Source: UBA7332 sp051648105
GTDB taxonomy: Bacteria; Bacteroidota; Bacteroidia; Bacteroidales; UBA7332
Assembly: GCA_051648105.1 (NCBI GenBank)
Contig: JBOFEN010000085.1
Location: forward strand, 1-64,000
Length of the DNA stretch: 64,000 bases
Reading direction: 5' to 3'
The position numbers were made by a program, and so were the translations under genes. The stretch's first letter is position 1. Every line of letters starts with the position of its first letter. Below the pieces are notes generated by a model. The model made no database searches. It was not told the DNA's origin and saw nothing but the letters and a program-made list of their open reading frames with translations. Shown in pieces: positions 34,786 to 43,211 of the stretch.

Positions 34786-36420
34786 ATGAAACTAGTTTCA
34801 CAAATTCTATTGGCTTGTCTGGCTATCACTCCTGCTATTGGATTGAGTGCGCAGAATGGCGTCTCTAAAGTTTGGGTGGCCGACACAGGTAAAGGCACCT
34901 ACCGCAACCCTATTATCGATGCAGACTACTCAGATCCCGATGTGTGTCGTGTAGGTGATGACTTCTACATGACCTCTTCGAGCTTCAACTGCATCCCTGG
35001 TCTACCTATTCTCCACTCAAAAGATCTAGTGAACTGGACCCTCATCGGTCATGCCCTCACGGAGCTTACTCCTGTGGAGAAGTTCAATAAACCAAGCCAT
35101 GGTGATGGTGTGTGGGCTCCTGCTATTCGCCACCACAATGGGGAGTTCTATATATATTGGGGAGATCCAGACTTCGGTATATATATGGTCAAGACAAAGA
35201 ACCCTGCCGGAGTGTGGGAGAAGCCTGTACTTGTCAAAGAGGGTAAAGGGCTTATCGACTCTTGTCCTCTATGGGATGAGGATGGCAATGCTTATCTAGT
35301 TCACGCATATGCTGGTAGCCGCGCTGGTTTTAAGAGTGTTTTGGCTGTTGCTCCTATGTCTGCCGATGGTACTAATGTATTATCTGAGTCGAGATTGATC
35401 TTTGACGGACACGTTGGTAATGAGACTGTCGAGGGACCTAAGTTTTACAAAAGAAATGGATACTACTATATTTTTGCTCCTGCGGGTGGGGTAGCCACAG
35501 GATGGCAGTTGGTACTGAGATCTAAATCTCCTTATGGACCATTCGAGCAGAAGATCGTGATGGCTCAGGGTGCAACGGATATCAACGGCCCTCACCAAGG
35601 GGCATGGGTAAATACTCAGAATGGAGAAGATTGGTTCATTCACTTCCAGGATAAGTTTGCCTATGGACGTGTGGTTCATCTAAACCCTATGGTATGGAAA
35701 AACGATTGGCCTGTCATTGGTGAAGATAAAGATGGTGACGGTTGTGGTGAGCCTGTTACTACATATCGCAAACCAAACGTTGGGGCTACATACCCTATTG
35801 CAACTCCTTCGGAGAGTGATGAGTTTGACTCAACGACGTTGGGTCTTCAGTGGCAGTGGCACGCAAACAGCAATCCGCTATGGTATTTCTGTGATGCACA
35901 AAACAGCCAACTAAGACTATTCACTGTACCTTCTGTGGGTAACAAGAGCCTATTCGACTCTCCAAACCTTCTACTTCAGAAGACCCCAACTGACGAGTTC
36001 ACTATGACAACCAAAGTAAACTTCACTCCAAACCCTAAGATCAAGGAGAGAGGAGAGAGAGCTGGAGTCGTGGTGATGGGGCTTGACTATACTACTCTCT
36101 TTATTGAGGATCACAAAACAGAAGGTCTCCGACTTGTTGTTGCCTCTTGCCGAAAGGCTGACAAAGGGGGTGAAGAGAGTATCGAGGCTACTGTTCCTAT
36201 GAAACAGCAGGATGTATACCTACGTGTTGAGGTGAAAAAGGGTGGTGCCACCACTCTTAGCTATAGCTGGGACAATAAGAAGTTCCAATCAATTGGTAAG
36301 GTTCATACTCTAAAAGAGGGCAAATGGATTGGTGCCAAGGTGGGACTATATGCCAACAGACCTGTTGCAAACAACGATGGTGGTTGGTTGAATGTCGATT
36401 GGTTCAGAGTGACAAAGTAA
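34786..36420 (+). CDS. GH43 glycoside hydrolase (exported)
   Basis: The 544 residues begin with a signal peptide (to about 23). The five-bladed propeller follows with YRNPIIDADYSDPDVCRVGDDFYMTSSSF, where the Asp in ADYSDPD is the general base. KGLIDSCPLWDEDG holds the second acidic residue and NETVEGPKFYKRNGYYYIFA the proton-donor Glu. A C-terminal beta-sandwich (about 345-544) is typical of beta-xylosidase/alpha-L-arabinofuranosidase subfamilies. In this locus, action on arabinose-containing pectin side chains is likely; the exact linkage cannot be told. Confidence 0.9.
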   Translation: MKLVSQILLACLAITPAIGLSAQNGVSKVWVADTGKGTYRNPIIDADYSDPDVCRVGDDFYMTSSSFNCIPGLPILHSKDLVNWTLIGHALTELTPVEKFNKPSHGDGVWAPAIRHHNGEFYIYWGDPDFGIYMVKTKNPAGVWEKPVLVKEGKGLIDSCPLWDEDGNAYLVHAYAGSRAGFKSVLAVAPMSADGTNVLSESRLIFDGHVGNETVEGPKFYKRNGYYYIFAPAGGVATGWQLVLRSKSPYGPFEQKIVMAQGATDINGPHQGAWVNTQNGEDWFIHFQDKFAYGRVVHLNPMVWKNDWPVIGEDKDGDGCGEPVTTYRKPNVGATYPIATPSESDEFDSTTLGLQWQWHANSNPLWYFCDAQNSQLRLFTVPSVGNKSLFDSPNLLLQKTPTDEFTMTTKVNFTPNPKIKERGERAGVVVMGLDYTTLFIEDHKTEGLRLVVASCRKADKGGEESIEATVPMKQQDVYLRVEVKKGGATTLSYSWDNKKFQSIGKVHTLKEGKWIGAKVGLYANRPVANNDGGWLNVDWFRVTK

Positions 36421-36486
36421 TAACAACAGATCTAGAGCGTGCTCATAGGTGCGCTCTATATCTATCACATAATGAATTTTTATAAT

Positions 36487-37242
36487 ATGAGAGTAAGATA
36501 TATTATTCTGCTTTTAGCAATCATAGTACTATCAACAAACACTCTAGAGGCAAAACGCAAGCCAACCCTCTACACCATAGGCGACTCAACCATGGCGGAG
36601 AAGGACACTACAAAGGGAAACCCTGAGCGTGGATGGATGATGCAGTTCAAAACGATGATTGATACTACTCAGATCAGTGTCATGAATCTGGCCCGTAATG
36701 GTCGTAGCTCAAAGAGCTTCCGAAGTGAGGGTGTGTGGGATAAGGCTTATCTGCCAATGAAAAAAGGGGATTTCCTCTTTATTCAGTTTGGTCACAACGA
36801 TCAAAAAGAGGATACACTTCGTCATACTGATCCCAAAACTACGTTCAAGGCAAACATAGTGAGGTATATCAATGAGGCTAGATCAAAGGGTGCAACTCCT
36901 ATTCTATTTACCTCCATCGTTCGCCGCCACTTCGACGAGCAGGGCAGGCTAATAGACTCTCACGGCGAGTATGTGAGTGTGATATACTCCATAGCTAAGG
37001 AGCAGAAAGTAACACTTATTGATCTCAACTCTCTGACTCATCACTACGTGGAGACTCTCGGACCAGATGAGTCTAAAGCGTTATACAAATGGGTGGCGCC
37101 AAACACTCTTCCTGCCTATCCAAAAGGGTTTGAAGATGATACTCACCTAAATGAGGCTGGCGCTAAGGCGGTGGCTTTGATGGCTGCAGAGGCGCTTATG
37201 CAGAGCGACTCAAAGATCAAGAGATATATCAAGAGGAAGTAA
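36487..37242 (+). CDS. GDSL-like rhamnogalacturonan acetylesterase (CE12)
   Basis: SGNH-hydrolase of 251 residues. The signal peptide is MRVRYIILLLAIIVLSTNTLEA, using ATG at 36487; an ATG at 36472 is a less likely start. Block I is YTIGDSTMAEKD, the oxyanion residues lie in LARNGRSSKSF and QFGHNDQKED, and the catalytic Asp/His pair lies in DDTHLNEAG. CE12 enzymes take acetyl groups off rhamnogalacturonan. It is the last gene before a strong terminator, closing the susCD operon. Confidence 0.88.
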   Translation: MRVRYIILLLAIIVLSTNTLEAKRKPTLYTIGDSTMAEKDTTKGNPERGWMMQFKTMIDTTQISVMNLARNGRSSKSFRSEGVWDKAYLPMKKGDFLFIQFGHNDQKEDTLRHTDPKTTFKANIVRYINEARSKGATPILFTSIVRRHFDEQGRLIDSHGEYVSVIYSIAKEQKVTLIDLNSLTHHYVETLGPDESKALYKWVAPNTLPAYPKGFEDDTHLNEAGAKAVALMAAEALMQSDSKIKRYIKRK

Positions 37243-37285
37243 ACTCATCGCATAGTTGTGCTATTTGTCAGTGATATAGCACTCG

Positions 37286-37338
37286 AGAGTAGGAGATTGG
37301 TTCACCATTTGTGCCAAACTCCTACTCTTTTTTTTATT
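37286..37338 (+). terminator. Terminator of the pectin (susCD) operon
   Basis: AGAGTAGGAG pairs with CTCCTACTCT across a longer loop and is followed by eight T. It separates the acetylesterase gene from the sulfatase. Confidence 0.85.
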
Positions 37339-37379
37339 GTGAAGTGGCAGTTGTATCTCATATTTCTTGATCATTCGAC

Positions 37380-37387
37380 TATCTTTG
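37380..37387 (+). promoter_or_regulatory. -7 element of the sulfatase gene
   Basis: TATCTTTG matches the consensus and lies 27 bases before the sulfatase ATG and after the operon terminator, so the sulfatase is transcribed separately. Confidence 0.6.
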
Positions 37388-37413
37388 CCAACTACATTAA
37401 CTAAACTACTACA

Positions 37414-39021
37414 ATGATTCAACGAGAAAACCTTTACCCTAAGCTATTGGCCTCTGCTTTACCTTTAACTATACTTTCACTATCTGCTCAATCTTCACAA
37501 GCTACAAATAGTAGTAATGCACAGCAGAGACCAAATATCATCCTATTCATGGTGGATGACCAGGGGTGGCAGGATACCTCTCACCCTTTCTGGAGTGAGA
37601 AAACAGCCTTGAACGAGATATATAGAACTCCATCCATGGAGAGATTAGCGGCAAAGGGTGTAACCTTTACGGCGGCTTATGCCTCGGCTGTGAGCTCACC
37701 CACGCGTACGAGTTTGATGACGGGGATGAACCCTTCGGCTCACCGTGTCACTACTTGGACTAGGGAGAAGGATAGCCCCACGGACAGTCGCGAGAACTCC
37801 ACGCTTATCTTTCCTGAGTGGAACTATAACGCTCTTCAGCCTATTGGCTCAGGAATTAATAACTCACTAGAGGCTCTGCCCTTCACATCTATTCTTCAAT
37901 CGGCGGGATATAAAACTATACATTGTGGTAAGGCTCACTGGGGTGCTTCGGGAACTCCTGGTTCAAATCCTTTAAATCTTAGCTTTGATGTTAACATAGC
38001 TGGTTATGAGGCTGGCTCGCCTGCTTCATATTTGGCCTCAGAGAACTTCGGTTATGATGAGAATCGCAAGGCTACTTCTCGTTTCATCATTCCAGGCCTC
38101 GAGAAGTATTGGGGGAGTGAGCTTTTCCTTACGGAGATATTGACCATAGAGGCAAAGATGGCTATCGACTCTGCGCTGACTCAGGGTAATCCGTTCTATC
38201 TATATATGAGTCACTATGCAATACATACGCCTCTGGATAAGGATGATAGGTTCTATGACTCTTATGTTGAGAGGGGACTTGACGATAGGCAGGCTCGTTA
38301 TGCCTCATTGATAGAGGGTATGGATAAGAGTCTCGGGGATCTGATGGATCATCTTGAGCAGAGGGAGATTGCTGAGAATACGGTCATTGTATTTATGTCT
38401 GACAATGGTGGGTTGAGCCTTAGAGCTAGGAGTGGTGTGCCTAATACGCATAATCTGCCTCTCAATAGTGGTAAGGGCTCAGCATATGAGGGTGGTGTTC
38501 GTGTGCCGATGATTGCATATATGCCCAATGTGTCGCCTATGGGTGAGCGTTGCTCAACTCCTGTATCTATCATTGACTTCTTCCCTTCAATACTGGATAT
38601 TGCTTCGGTTGAGGTGTACGAAACGCCTCAAAGGGTGGATGGGATATCTCTTCTTCCGCTAATTAAGAATCCAGAAGTGAGACCGAGGGAGTTTGACCGT
38701 GCTCTTATATGGCACTACCCAAATAGGTGGGTTGACATGGCCTCTCCAAAGGGGAATGGATATGGTGTATATAGTGCCATTCAGAAGGATGGTTGGAAGT
38801 TGATTCACTACTATGATCACAATATCACTGAGCTATTCAACTTGAATGATGATATTGGCGAGAGGCTAGAGCTGAGCAACTCTCCTTCGTGTAGGGAGAT
38901 AAGAGATAGGCTTGCATCAGAGTTAACAGTGAGGCTAAAAGGGGATAAAGCTCAACTTCCAATCAGGTTGGATGGTGTACCTTGCTTGTATCCAGATGGT
39001 TCGTTATATGTGGTAGAGTAG
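37414..39021 (+). CDS. S1-family sulfatase, Ser type
   Basis: This is a secreted or periplasmic sulfatase of 535 residues. RPNIILFMVDDQGW gives the metal-binding Asp pair. The signature is S94-S-P-T-R, followed by TSLMTG, so the formylglycine precursor is Ser rather than Cys and would need an anaerobic sulfatase-maturating enzyme encoded elsewhere. GKAHWG and VFMSDNGG provide further metal-site residues. The N-terminus is signal-peptide-like (LLASALPLTILSLSAQ). Pectin is not normally sulfated, and the gene has its own promoter and terminator, so its link to the pectin locus is uncertain. Confidence 0.9.
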   Translation: MIQRENLYPKLLASALPLTILSLSAQSSQATNSSNAQQRPNIILFMVDDQGWQDTSHPFWSEKTALNEIYRTPSMERLAAKGVTFTAAYASAVSSPTRTSLMTGMNPSAHRVTTWTREKDSPTDSRENSTLIFPEWNYNALQPIGSGINNSLEALPFTSILQSAGYKTIHCGKAHWGASGTPGSNPLNLSFDVNIAGYEAGSPASYLASENFGYDENRKATSRFIIPGLEKYWGSELFLTEILTIEAKMAIDSALTQGNPFYLYMSHYAIHTPLDKDDRFYDSYVERGLDDRQARYASLIEGMDKSLGDLMDHLEQREIAENTVIVFMSDNGGLSLRARSGVPNTHNLPLNSGKGSAYEGGVRVPMIAYMPNVSPMGERCSTPVSIIDFFPSILDIASVEVYETPQRVDGISLLPLIKNPEVRPREFDRALIWHYPNRWVDMASPKGNGYGVYSAIQKDGWKLIHYYDHNITELFNLNDDIGERLELSNSPSCREIRDRLASELTVRLKGDKAQLPIRLDGVPCLYPDGSLYVVE

Positions 39022-39037
39022 TTTCCTGACTATATGT

Positions 39038-39088
39038 GGCTGTTAGTTATCAACATTTTGTTGATAACTAACAGCCATTTTTCTTTTC
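39038..39088 (+). terminator. Terminator of the sulfatase gene
   Basis: A perfect 18-bp stem (GGCTGTTAGTTATCAACA and its complement) with a 3-base loop is followed by ATTTTTCTTTT. Confidence 0.92.
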
Positions 39089-39250
39089 AATCAATCAAAT
39101 GGCTGCCAATATGTCACTTTGTTTGCCTCCTTGCAAAGCGTTTGGAGGTAGTTTTTATTACTATTATAGCCCTCTCCTTTTTTACAAATATCGGCATTAA
39201 AGTGCCTCTCTATTCTATTATCACAGGCCAACTATTCATTTCGCACTATG

Positions 39251-39400
39251 TAACTCCCAAAACACGTACGTATTTGACTCAAAGTACGTACGTATTTTGG
39301 GTAAAGTACGTACGTATTTCTAATCAAATACGTACGTATTTATAATCTACCTCACTTCGCTCTTGCAACTTGCTGTATAGTAGTTGATTAGTGGGGTGCT
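39251..39400. repeat. Dispersed repeat with four 22-bp units of TACGTACGTA
   Basis: The palindromic core [T/C]ACGTACGTA starts at 39263, 39285, 39307 and 39329, an exact 22-bp period. Each unit is close to AAAGTACGTACGTATTT plus 5 variable bases. The left flank GTAACTCCCAAA and the right flank (CTCACTT, then AACTTGCTGTAT, then TTAGTG) recur at the second locus near 59.05 kb. The remaining bases up to the next gene (to 39691) show no gene. Confidence 0.85.
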
Positions 39401-39691
39401 TTTGTGGGTGATAGTTACACTTATTGGAGGTGAACTATATAGTTTGGCTAAGTTAACCCGTTAACCTAACATATTGTGATGTTAACATTATGGTTTGAGT
39501 AGCTTTTGCAGGCTCATGGCTGCTTTTATTCTAAGTAAAAGAGTTCTGAAATCACTGTTGATAATTCTTCTTTTAATTAATAATTGCTCATTACTCTCTG
39601 CTTATTTATCGAAAAAGCTTACCTTTCGAATCTTATTAACAACCTAGGTTGGTGTAATTGGATTGGTATGAATGAACAAACTAATTAAGCG

Positions 39692-40342
39692 ATGAAAAAT
39701 AGGGTTATGAGATTTCAGCTGCTTATTGCTGTGGCTCTAACTGCCTTTGAAGCAAACGGGCAGATGATGATGAGGGATATTCTACAGGTTGTAGACTCTT
39801 CGCCTCTACCTCACTTAGCTCATAAGGGTATGCTCTATGAGAGTGCTATCATTATAGACAATACAATTGGGGTTGTGCCTAATCGTGTATATAGAGATTT
39901 TCAGTTGGCTTTATCTTCGGAGCTTGATGATGTTAACTCTCCTCCAACATTTATTGCTACTTTCAGTCTCCCTGATCAAGATAATATCCTCTCTCTTCTT
40001 CGAGTAGGTTGTGGTGGGGAGTGGTTGTGTGACCATCTTATTATCTCTGATAGTAAGGGTAACCGCCTAGGGACTTTGGAGGTTGCTGTTCTTCACTCGT
40101 CGGGGGTGGCAGCAAAGCAGTTTAGGATATTGGAGGATGGCACGGTGGTGGTCTCAGTTCTTAAGCCAATATCGGGTACTCCTGTGCTTTTTGAGTCGTT
40201 TGACTCGCTCTCGGCCGTGAAGATGGACTATATTTATAGTATTACCAATGGGGAGTTTGTACTCAATAGTACAAAGAGATCATCCCCTGCTCTTTATAGT
40301 AGGGAGAAGCTCTCGAATCCGGAGTATAATTTGTGGGATTAG
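39692..40342 (+). CDS. Hypothetical exported protein
   Basis: The 216 residues are not recognised. An N-terminal hydrophobic stretch (FQLLIAVALTAFEANGQ) looks like a signal peptide, either from ATG at 39692 or the in-frame ATG at 39707. The rest is mixed beta-like sequence without repeats or known motifs, including two cysteines close together (VGCGGEWLCDH) that could form a disulfide. It is a single gene followed by a strong terminator. Confidence 0.65.
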   Translation: MKNRVMRFQLLIAVALTAFEANGQMMMRDILQVVDSSPLPHLAHKGMLYESAIIIDNTIGVVPNRVYRDFQLALSSELDDVNSPPTFIATFSLPDQDNILSLLRVGCGGEWLCDHLIISDSKGNRLGTLEVAVLHSSGVAAKQFRILEDGTVVVSVLKPISGTPVLFESFDSLSAVKMDYIYSITNGEFVLNSTKRSSPALYSREKLSNPEYNLWD

Positions 40343-40362
40343 AAATTGGTGTCAATCATATA

Positions 40363-40420
40363 CAATTACCCCCTATAATCGGACCTAGTAATGGTCGGGT
40401 TATAGGGGGTAATTGTTTTT
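40363..40420. terminator. Terminator between convergent genes
   Basis: CAATTACCCCCTATAA pairs with the later TTATAGGGGGTAATTG, then GTTTTTGTA on the plus strand. It serves the hypothetical gene at 39692 and may also stop transcripts of the converging EamA gene. Confidence 0.85.
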
Positions 40421-40428
40421 GTATACTT

Positions 40429-41340
40429 TTAGTTGGTCGAGAATCTAGTAGCTATTGCTTTGAGTCTTTTGCTTAGTCTGTTGGATAGTATCACGAATGA
40501 TACTGAGGTGAGTATTAGTGCTACTCCTAGGATCTGTGTTGTGGTGAGTGGTTCGCCAAAGACAATGATGCCAACGGTGAGTGCCGTTACTGGTTCTACG
40601 CAACCCATGATTGAGGTTGTGGTTGAGCCTATGCTTTTAATGGCAAGTATTAGTGTGAAGTTTGAAAGGAGTGTTGAGACAAGTGAAAGGAGTGTAAGTG
40701 ATCCTAGTACCTCTCTGTTTGGTATTACTTGTACTCCTCCCTCGGTTATTGAAAGGATTAGGAAGAAGAAAGTGAGCATAATCATGATGTAAAGTGTCAT
40801 CGAAGTGGGGCTCATCCTTCCTGCTTTTGATTTGTTTATCCCGACGATGTATAGTGCGTAGGTGACTACTGATAGTAGTGCGTAGGTCAATCCCGTAGTG
40901 TTTACCTCTAGTGATGAGCTAAGTCCGCTGATTGCAGCTACTCCAAGAAGTGCAAGAATTATTGCAACTAAGGTGAATGGTGAGAACTTCTCCTTGAATA
41001 GTATTGTCATTAGCATTGCAACTACGACTGGATAGAGGAAGTGTATGGTTGAAGCCACTCCACTTGGTATATAATAGAAGGAGTTCATAAGGAAGAGTGC
41101 TGTTGTTCCTCCTAGTAGAATGAGTCCTGCAAGGGTGGTTAGCTCTTCTCTCTTTACTCTAACGTTCTTCTTTGTGATAAGAAGGAAGGTGCCTAGGATG
41201 ATAGTTGAGATAAGGTATCTATAGAATAGGGCACTGTTTACGGACATTCCAGCATTGATGGCAGGGATTGAGAACATTGGTATTAGACCGAATGTAGATG
41301 CTGAGATGATAGCGTAGATATAGCCAAGGTAATTCTTCAT
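40429..41340 (-). CDS. EamA/DMT-family transporter
   Basis: The 303 residues have ten predicted membrane helices in two EamA repeats (about 5-135 and 150-290). The second repeat includes SIGSTTTSIMGCVEPVTALTVGIIVFGEPLTTTQILGVALI, a typical C-terminal EamA signature given here in part. Such drug/metabolite transporters move amino acids or metabolites; the substrate is unknown. The minus-strand TAATTTTG at 41369-41376 is a plausible -7 element. Most of the gene-free stretch 41341-41657 shows nothing else. Confidence 0.88.
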   Translation of the reverse strand: MKNYLGYIYAIISASTFGLIPMFSIPAINAGMSVNSALFYRYLISTIILGTFLLITKKNVRVKREELTTLAGLILLGGTTALFLMNSFYYIPSGVASTIHFLYPVVVAMLMTILFKEKFSPFTLVAIILALLGVAAISGLSSSLEVNTTGLTYALLSVVTYALYIVGINKSKAGRMSPTSMTLYIMIMLTFFFLILSITEGGVQVIPNREVLGSLTLLSLVSTLLSNFTLILAIKSIGSTTTSIMGCVEPVTALTVGIIVFGEPLTTTQILGVALILTSVSFVILSNRLSKRLKAIATRFSTN

Positions 41341-41368
41341 TATTTATAGTGGTTTTGGTTAGCGGCTG

Positions 41369-41376
41369 CAAAATTA
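41369..41376 (-). promoter_or_regulatory. -7 element of the EamA gene
   Basis: On the minus strand TAATTTTG fits TAnnTTTG, 29 bases before the start codon. No clear -33 is visible. Confidence 0.45.
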
Positions 41377-41657
41377 CTATTTCCTTTTGCCGTGTCTCTT
41401 ATAAAAGAGGTTATATTACATTGGTTGAGAGTGTGCTGCTATCCAAAATTGGTTTTATTATTAAACAATTTCACAAACTGTATGCTCTTTCTCTCGTTTG
41501 TATTCTTGTGTTTGTCTTTATAATTTAATATCAAGGCCAAAACAAATAGTGTAATTTGATTGTTTCTAACTATATTATATATTTAATTTGTCGATTCGTT
41601 TGGGATATCCCTCGAGTTTGTCCTTTGGGCTAATTATTAATTAATACTGTATATATT

Positions 41658-41930
41658 ATGATCAGAGTAGTTGTAAAGATTCTTGCTTCTAAGGAGAAAT
41701 TAGTTGAATTGATGGGCTTGTTGAGTCGTTTGGAGATGGAGTCGCGCAAGGAGCAGGGTTGCCTTAGTTACACGCTTTACCAGAGAGCTGGTGAGCAGGA
41801 GAGGGTTTTTATCTTTGAGGAGTGGGCTAGCAAGGAGGATCTTGAGCTTCATGAGGCTACGGCTCATTTTACTGAGATTGCCCCGCAGCTAAAGGGTCTC
41901 ACTCAAGAGATTACTATAGAGAAGTTTTGA
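41658..41930 (+). CDS. ABM-domain putative monooxygenase
   Basis: The 90 residues form a small antibiotic-biosynthesis-monooxygenase (dimeric alpha/beta-barrel) domain: VVVKILASKEK, SRKEQGCLSYTLYQ and VFIFEEWASKEDLELHEATAHF. Such YgiN-like proteins can be quinol monooxygenases or heme-degrading enzymes. The family His in the HxxxxHF region is present. It is followed by two more small genes with gaps of 90 and 12 bases. The substrate is unknown. Confidence 0.85.
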   Translation: MIRVVVKILASKEKLVELMGLLSRLEMESRKEQGCLSYTLYQRAGEQERVFIFEEWASKEDLELHEATAHFTEIAPQLKGLTQEITIEKF

Positions 41931-42020
41931 TTAAGTATTAGCGGGACTTGTGCTTTGTTGAGGATATTGGTTTAGTAGTTTGATGGTTATGTATGTATAA
42001 ACGAATTAATAGTTCTTCAT

Positions 42021-42401
42021 ATGAATATCTACTATCTTATTGCTGCAATATTAGCAATTATCTCACAAATTGGACATCTAACAGTTGGAAGCAGAGAGTT
42101 TTTGAAGCCTATACTTGATTCAGAGCATCTGCCTTCTGTGGTAAAGGGTGTAGTGCACTCATTGTTTCACTATATGACTTTCATAATAGGGGTTACTGCG
42201 ATAGCACTGCTTTACTTTACTTTCTACTCATCTTATGGCCCAATTGAGGCTAGAGTGATTGGGGTAATAAGTGGTTATGTTTGGATAGGGATGGGCTTGG
42301 TTGCTCTTGCTCTATCTTTCAAATATGGCCTCTTTAGGATATTTCAGTGGATCTTTTGGTTTGCAATTGGGGCATTGGCGTTAATTGGTTCTAACTACTA
42401 A
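42021..42401 (+). CDS. Small membrane protein of unknown function
   Basis: The 126 residues have four probable transmembrane helices (about 3-20, 45-68, 78-98, 105-122). The second is preceded by HLPSVVKGVVHSLFHYMTF with three histidines, which might bind metal or heme. I do not recognise the family. It is 12 bases upstream of the PNPOx-like gene and probably co-transcribed with it. Confidence 0.7.
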   Translation: MNIYYLIAAILAIISQIGHLTVGSREFLKPILDSEHLPSVVKGVVHSLFHYMTFIIGVTAIALLYFTFYSSYGPIEARVIGVISGYVWIGMGLVALALSFKYGLFRIFQWIFWFAIGALALIGSNY

Positions 42402-42413
42402 TATATTTTTGTT

Positions 42414-42800
42414 ATGAAAGAAGCAAAGAAGATGTCTGAGAAGTTTCATCAGGCTTTGAAGCATGAGGGTATTGTATCTATCACCTCTTGGGGTGTTGAG
42501 GTGCATGTGGCTAATACATGGAACTCTTTTCTGGTTGTTACTGATGATGAGAGAATATTGATTCCTTCGTATGGCTATCGTAAGACCTCTAAGAATGTTG
42601 ATGTTAATGATAATGTTCTACTAACTTTCGGTACGAGGGAGGTTCTTGGTCATAAGGATTATCCTGGTATTGGCTTTTTAGTTGAGGGTAGTGCTCGTTT
42701 CTTTAATAGTGGAGCTGAGTTTGATATGATGAAGGAGAAGTTCTCTTTTCTGAATCGTGTCTTGGAGATTAAGGTTAAGAAGATTACTCAGAAGATTTAG
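42414..42800 (+). CDS. Pyridoxamine 5'-phosphate oxidase-like flavin-binding protein
   Basis: The 128 residues match the split-barrel PNPOx-like fold: EGIVSITSWGVEVHVANTWNSFLVVTDDERILIPSYGYRKTSKN (part shown), NVLLTFGTREV, and GFLVEGSARFFNSG. Such proteins bind FMN or related cofactors, and many act on small molecules. An in-frame ATG at 42432 (MSEKFHQ) is an alternative start. It closes a three-gene cluster and is followed by a terminator. Confidence 0.78.
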   Translation: MKEAKKMSEKFHQALKHEGIVSITSWGVEVHVANTWNSFLVVTDDERILIPSYGYRKTSKNVDVNDNVLLTFGTREVLGHKDYPGIGFLVEGSARFFNSGAEFDMMKEKFSFLNRVLEIKVKKITQKI

Positions 42801-42830
42801 GCACCTAATTGTTGAAGCATAATTATAGGC

Positions 42831-42880
42831 GGCCACCAAAGATGTTTATTAGCTATAACATCTTTGGTGGCTGCTTTGAT
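42831..42880 (+). terminator. Terminator of the ABM - membrane - PNPOx cluster
   Basis: GCCACCAAAGATGTT and its complement form a 15-bp stem with a 10-base loop, then TGCTTTGATAT. The rest of the gap to 43211 holds only the promoter element at 43134. Confidence 0.8.
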
Positions 42881-43133
42881 ATATTGATGCTGCTCTATCT
42901 GTATCTTATTATTATTAGTGTATGTGGTTATTATTCTTAGATATATTAGATAAGTGGTGGCTCTGTTATGCTCTTTTATAGTTTATGAGTTGTGTTGTGG
43001 GTTCTTGCTCTTGTGTCTGTTTATGAGTGTTATAGGAGGCTCTACCCCTTCGTGTTTGTAGTAATTTAATTCTTTTTGGATTTACATAGTGTAGCAAATG
43101 ATAATGCGTCAAGTGATCAATGAATCTTTTGTT

Positions 43134-43141
43134 TAACTTTG
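43134..43141 (+). promoter_or_regulatory. -7 element of the lipoprotein gene
   Basis: TAACTTTG matches the consensus, about 70 bases before the ATG at 43212. No good -33 is visible. Confidence 0.5.
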
Positions 43142-43211
43142 CGCTCCTCTTCAAAATGGAGTTATAATTAGAAGAGACCTAAAGTTTTAACTATTTCAGA
43201 TGGTATATAAT

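Noticed and set aside
39034..39345. Open frame of about 100 codons after the sulfatase
   Set aside because: It runs through a perfect terminator stem and the 22-bp palindrome array, has low-complexity hydrophobic content and no family look. Treated as chance.
39251..39400. Possible CRISPR array at the 22-bp repeats
   Set aside because: The units are only about 17 bases with 5-base gaps, far shorter than CRISPR repeats and spacers, so it is a tandem repeat, not an array.
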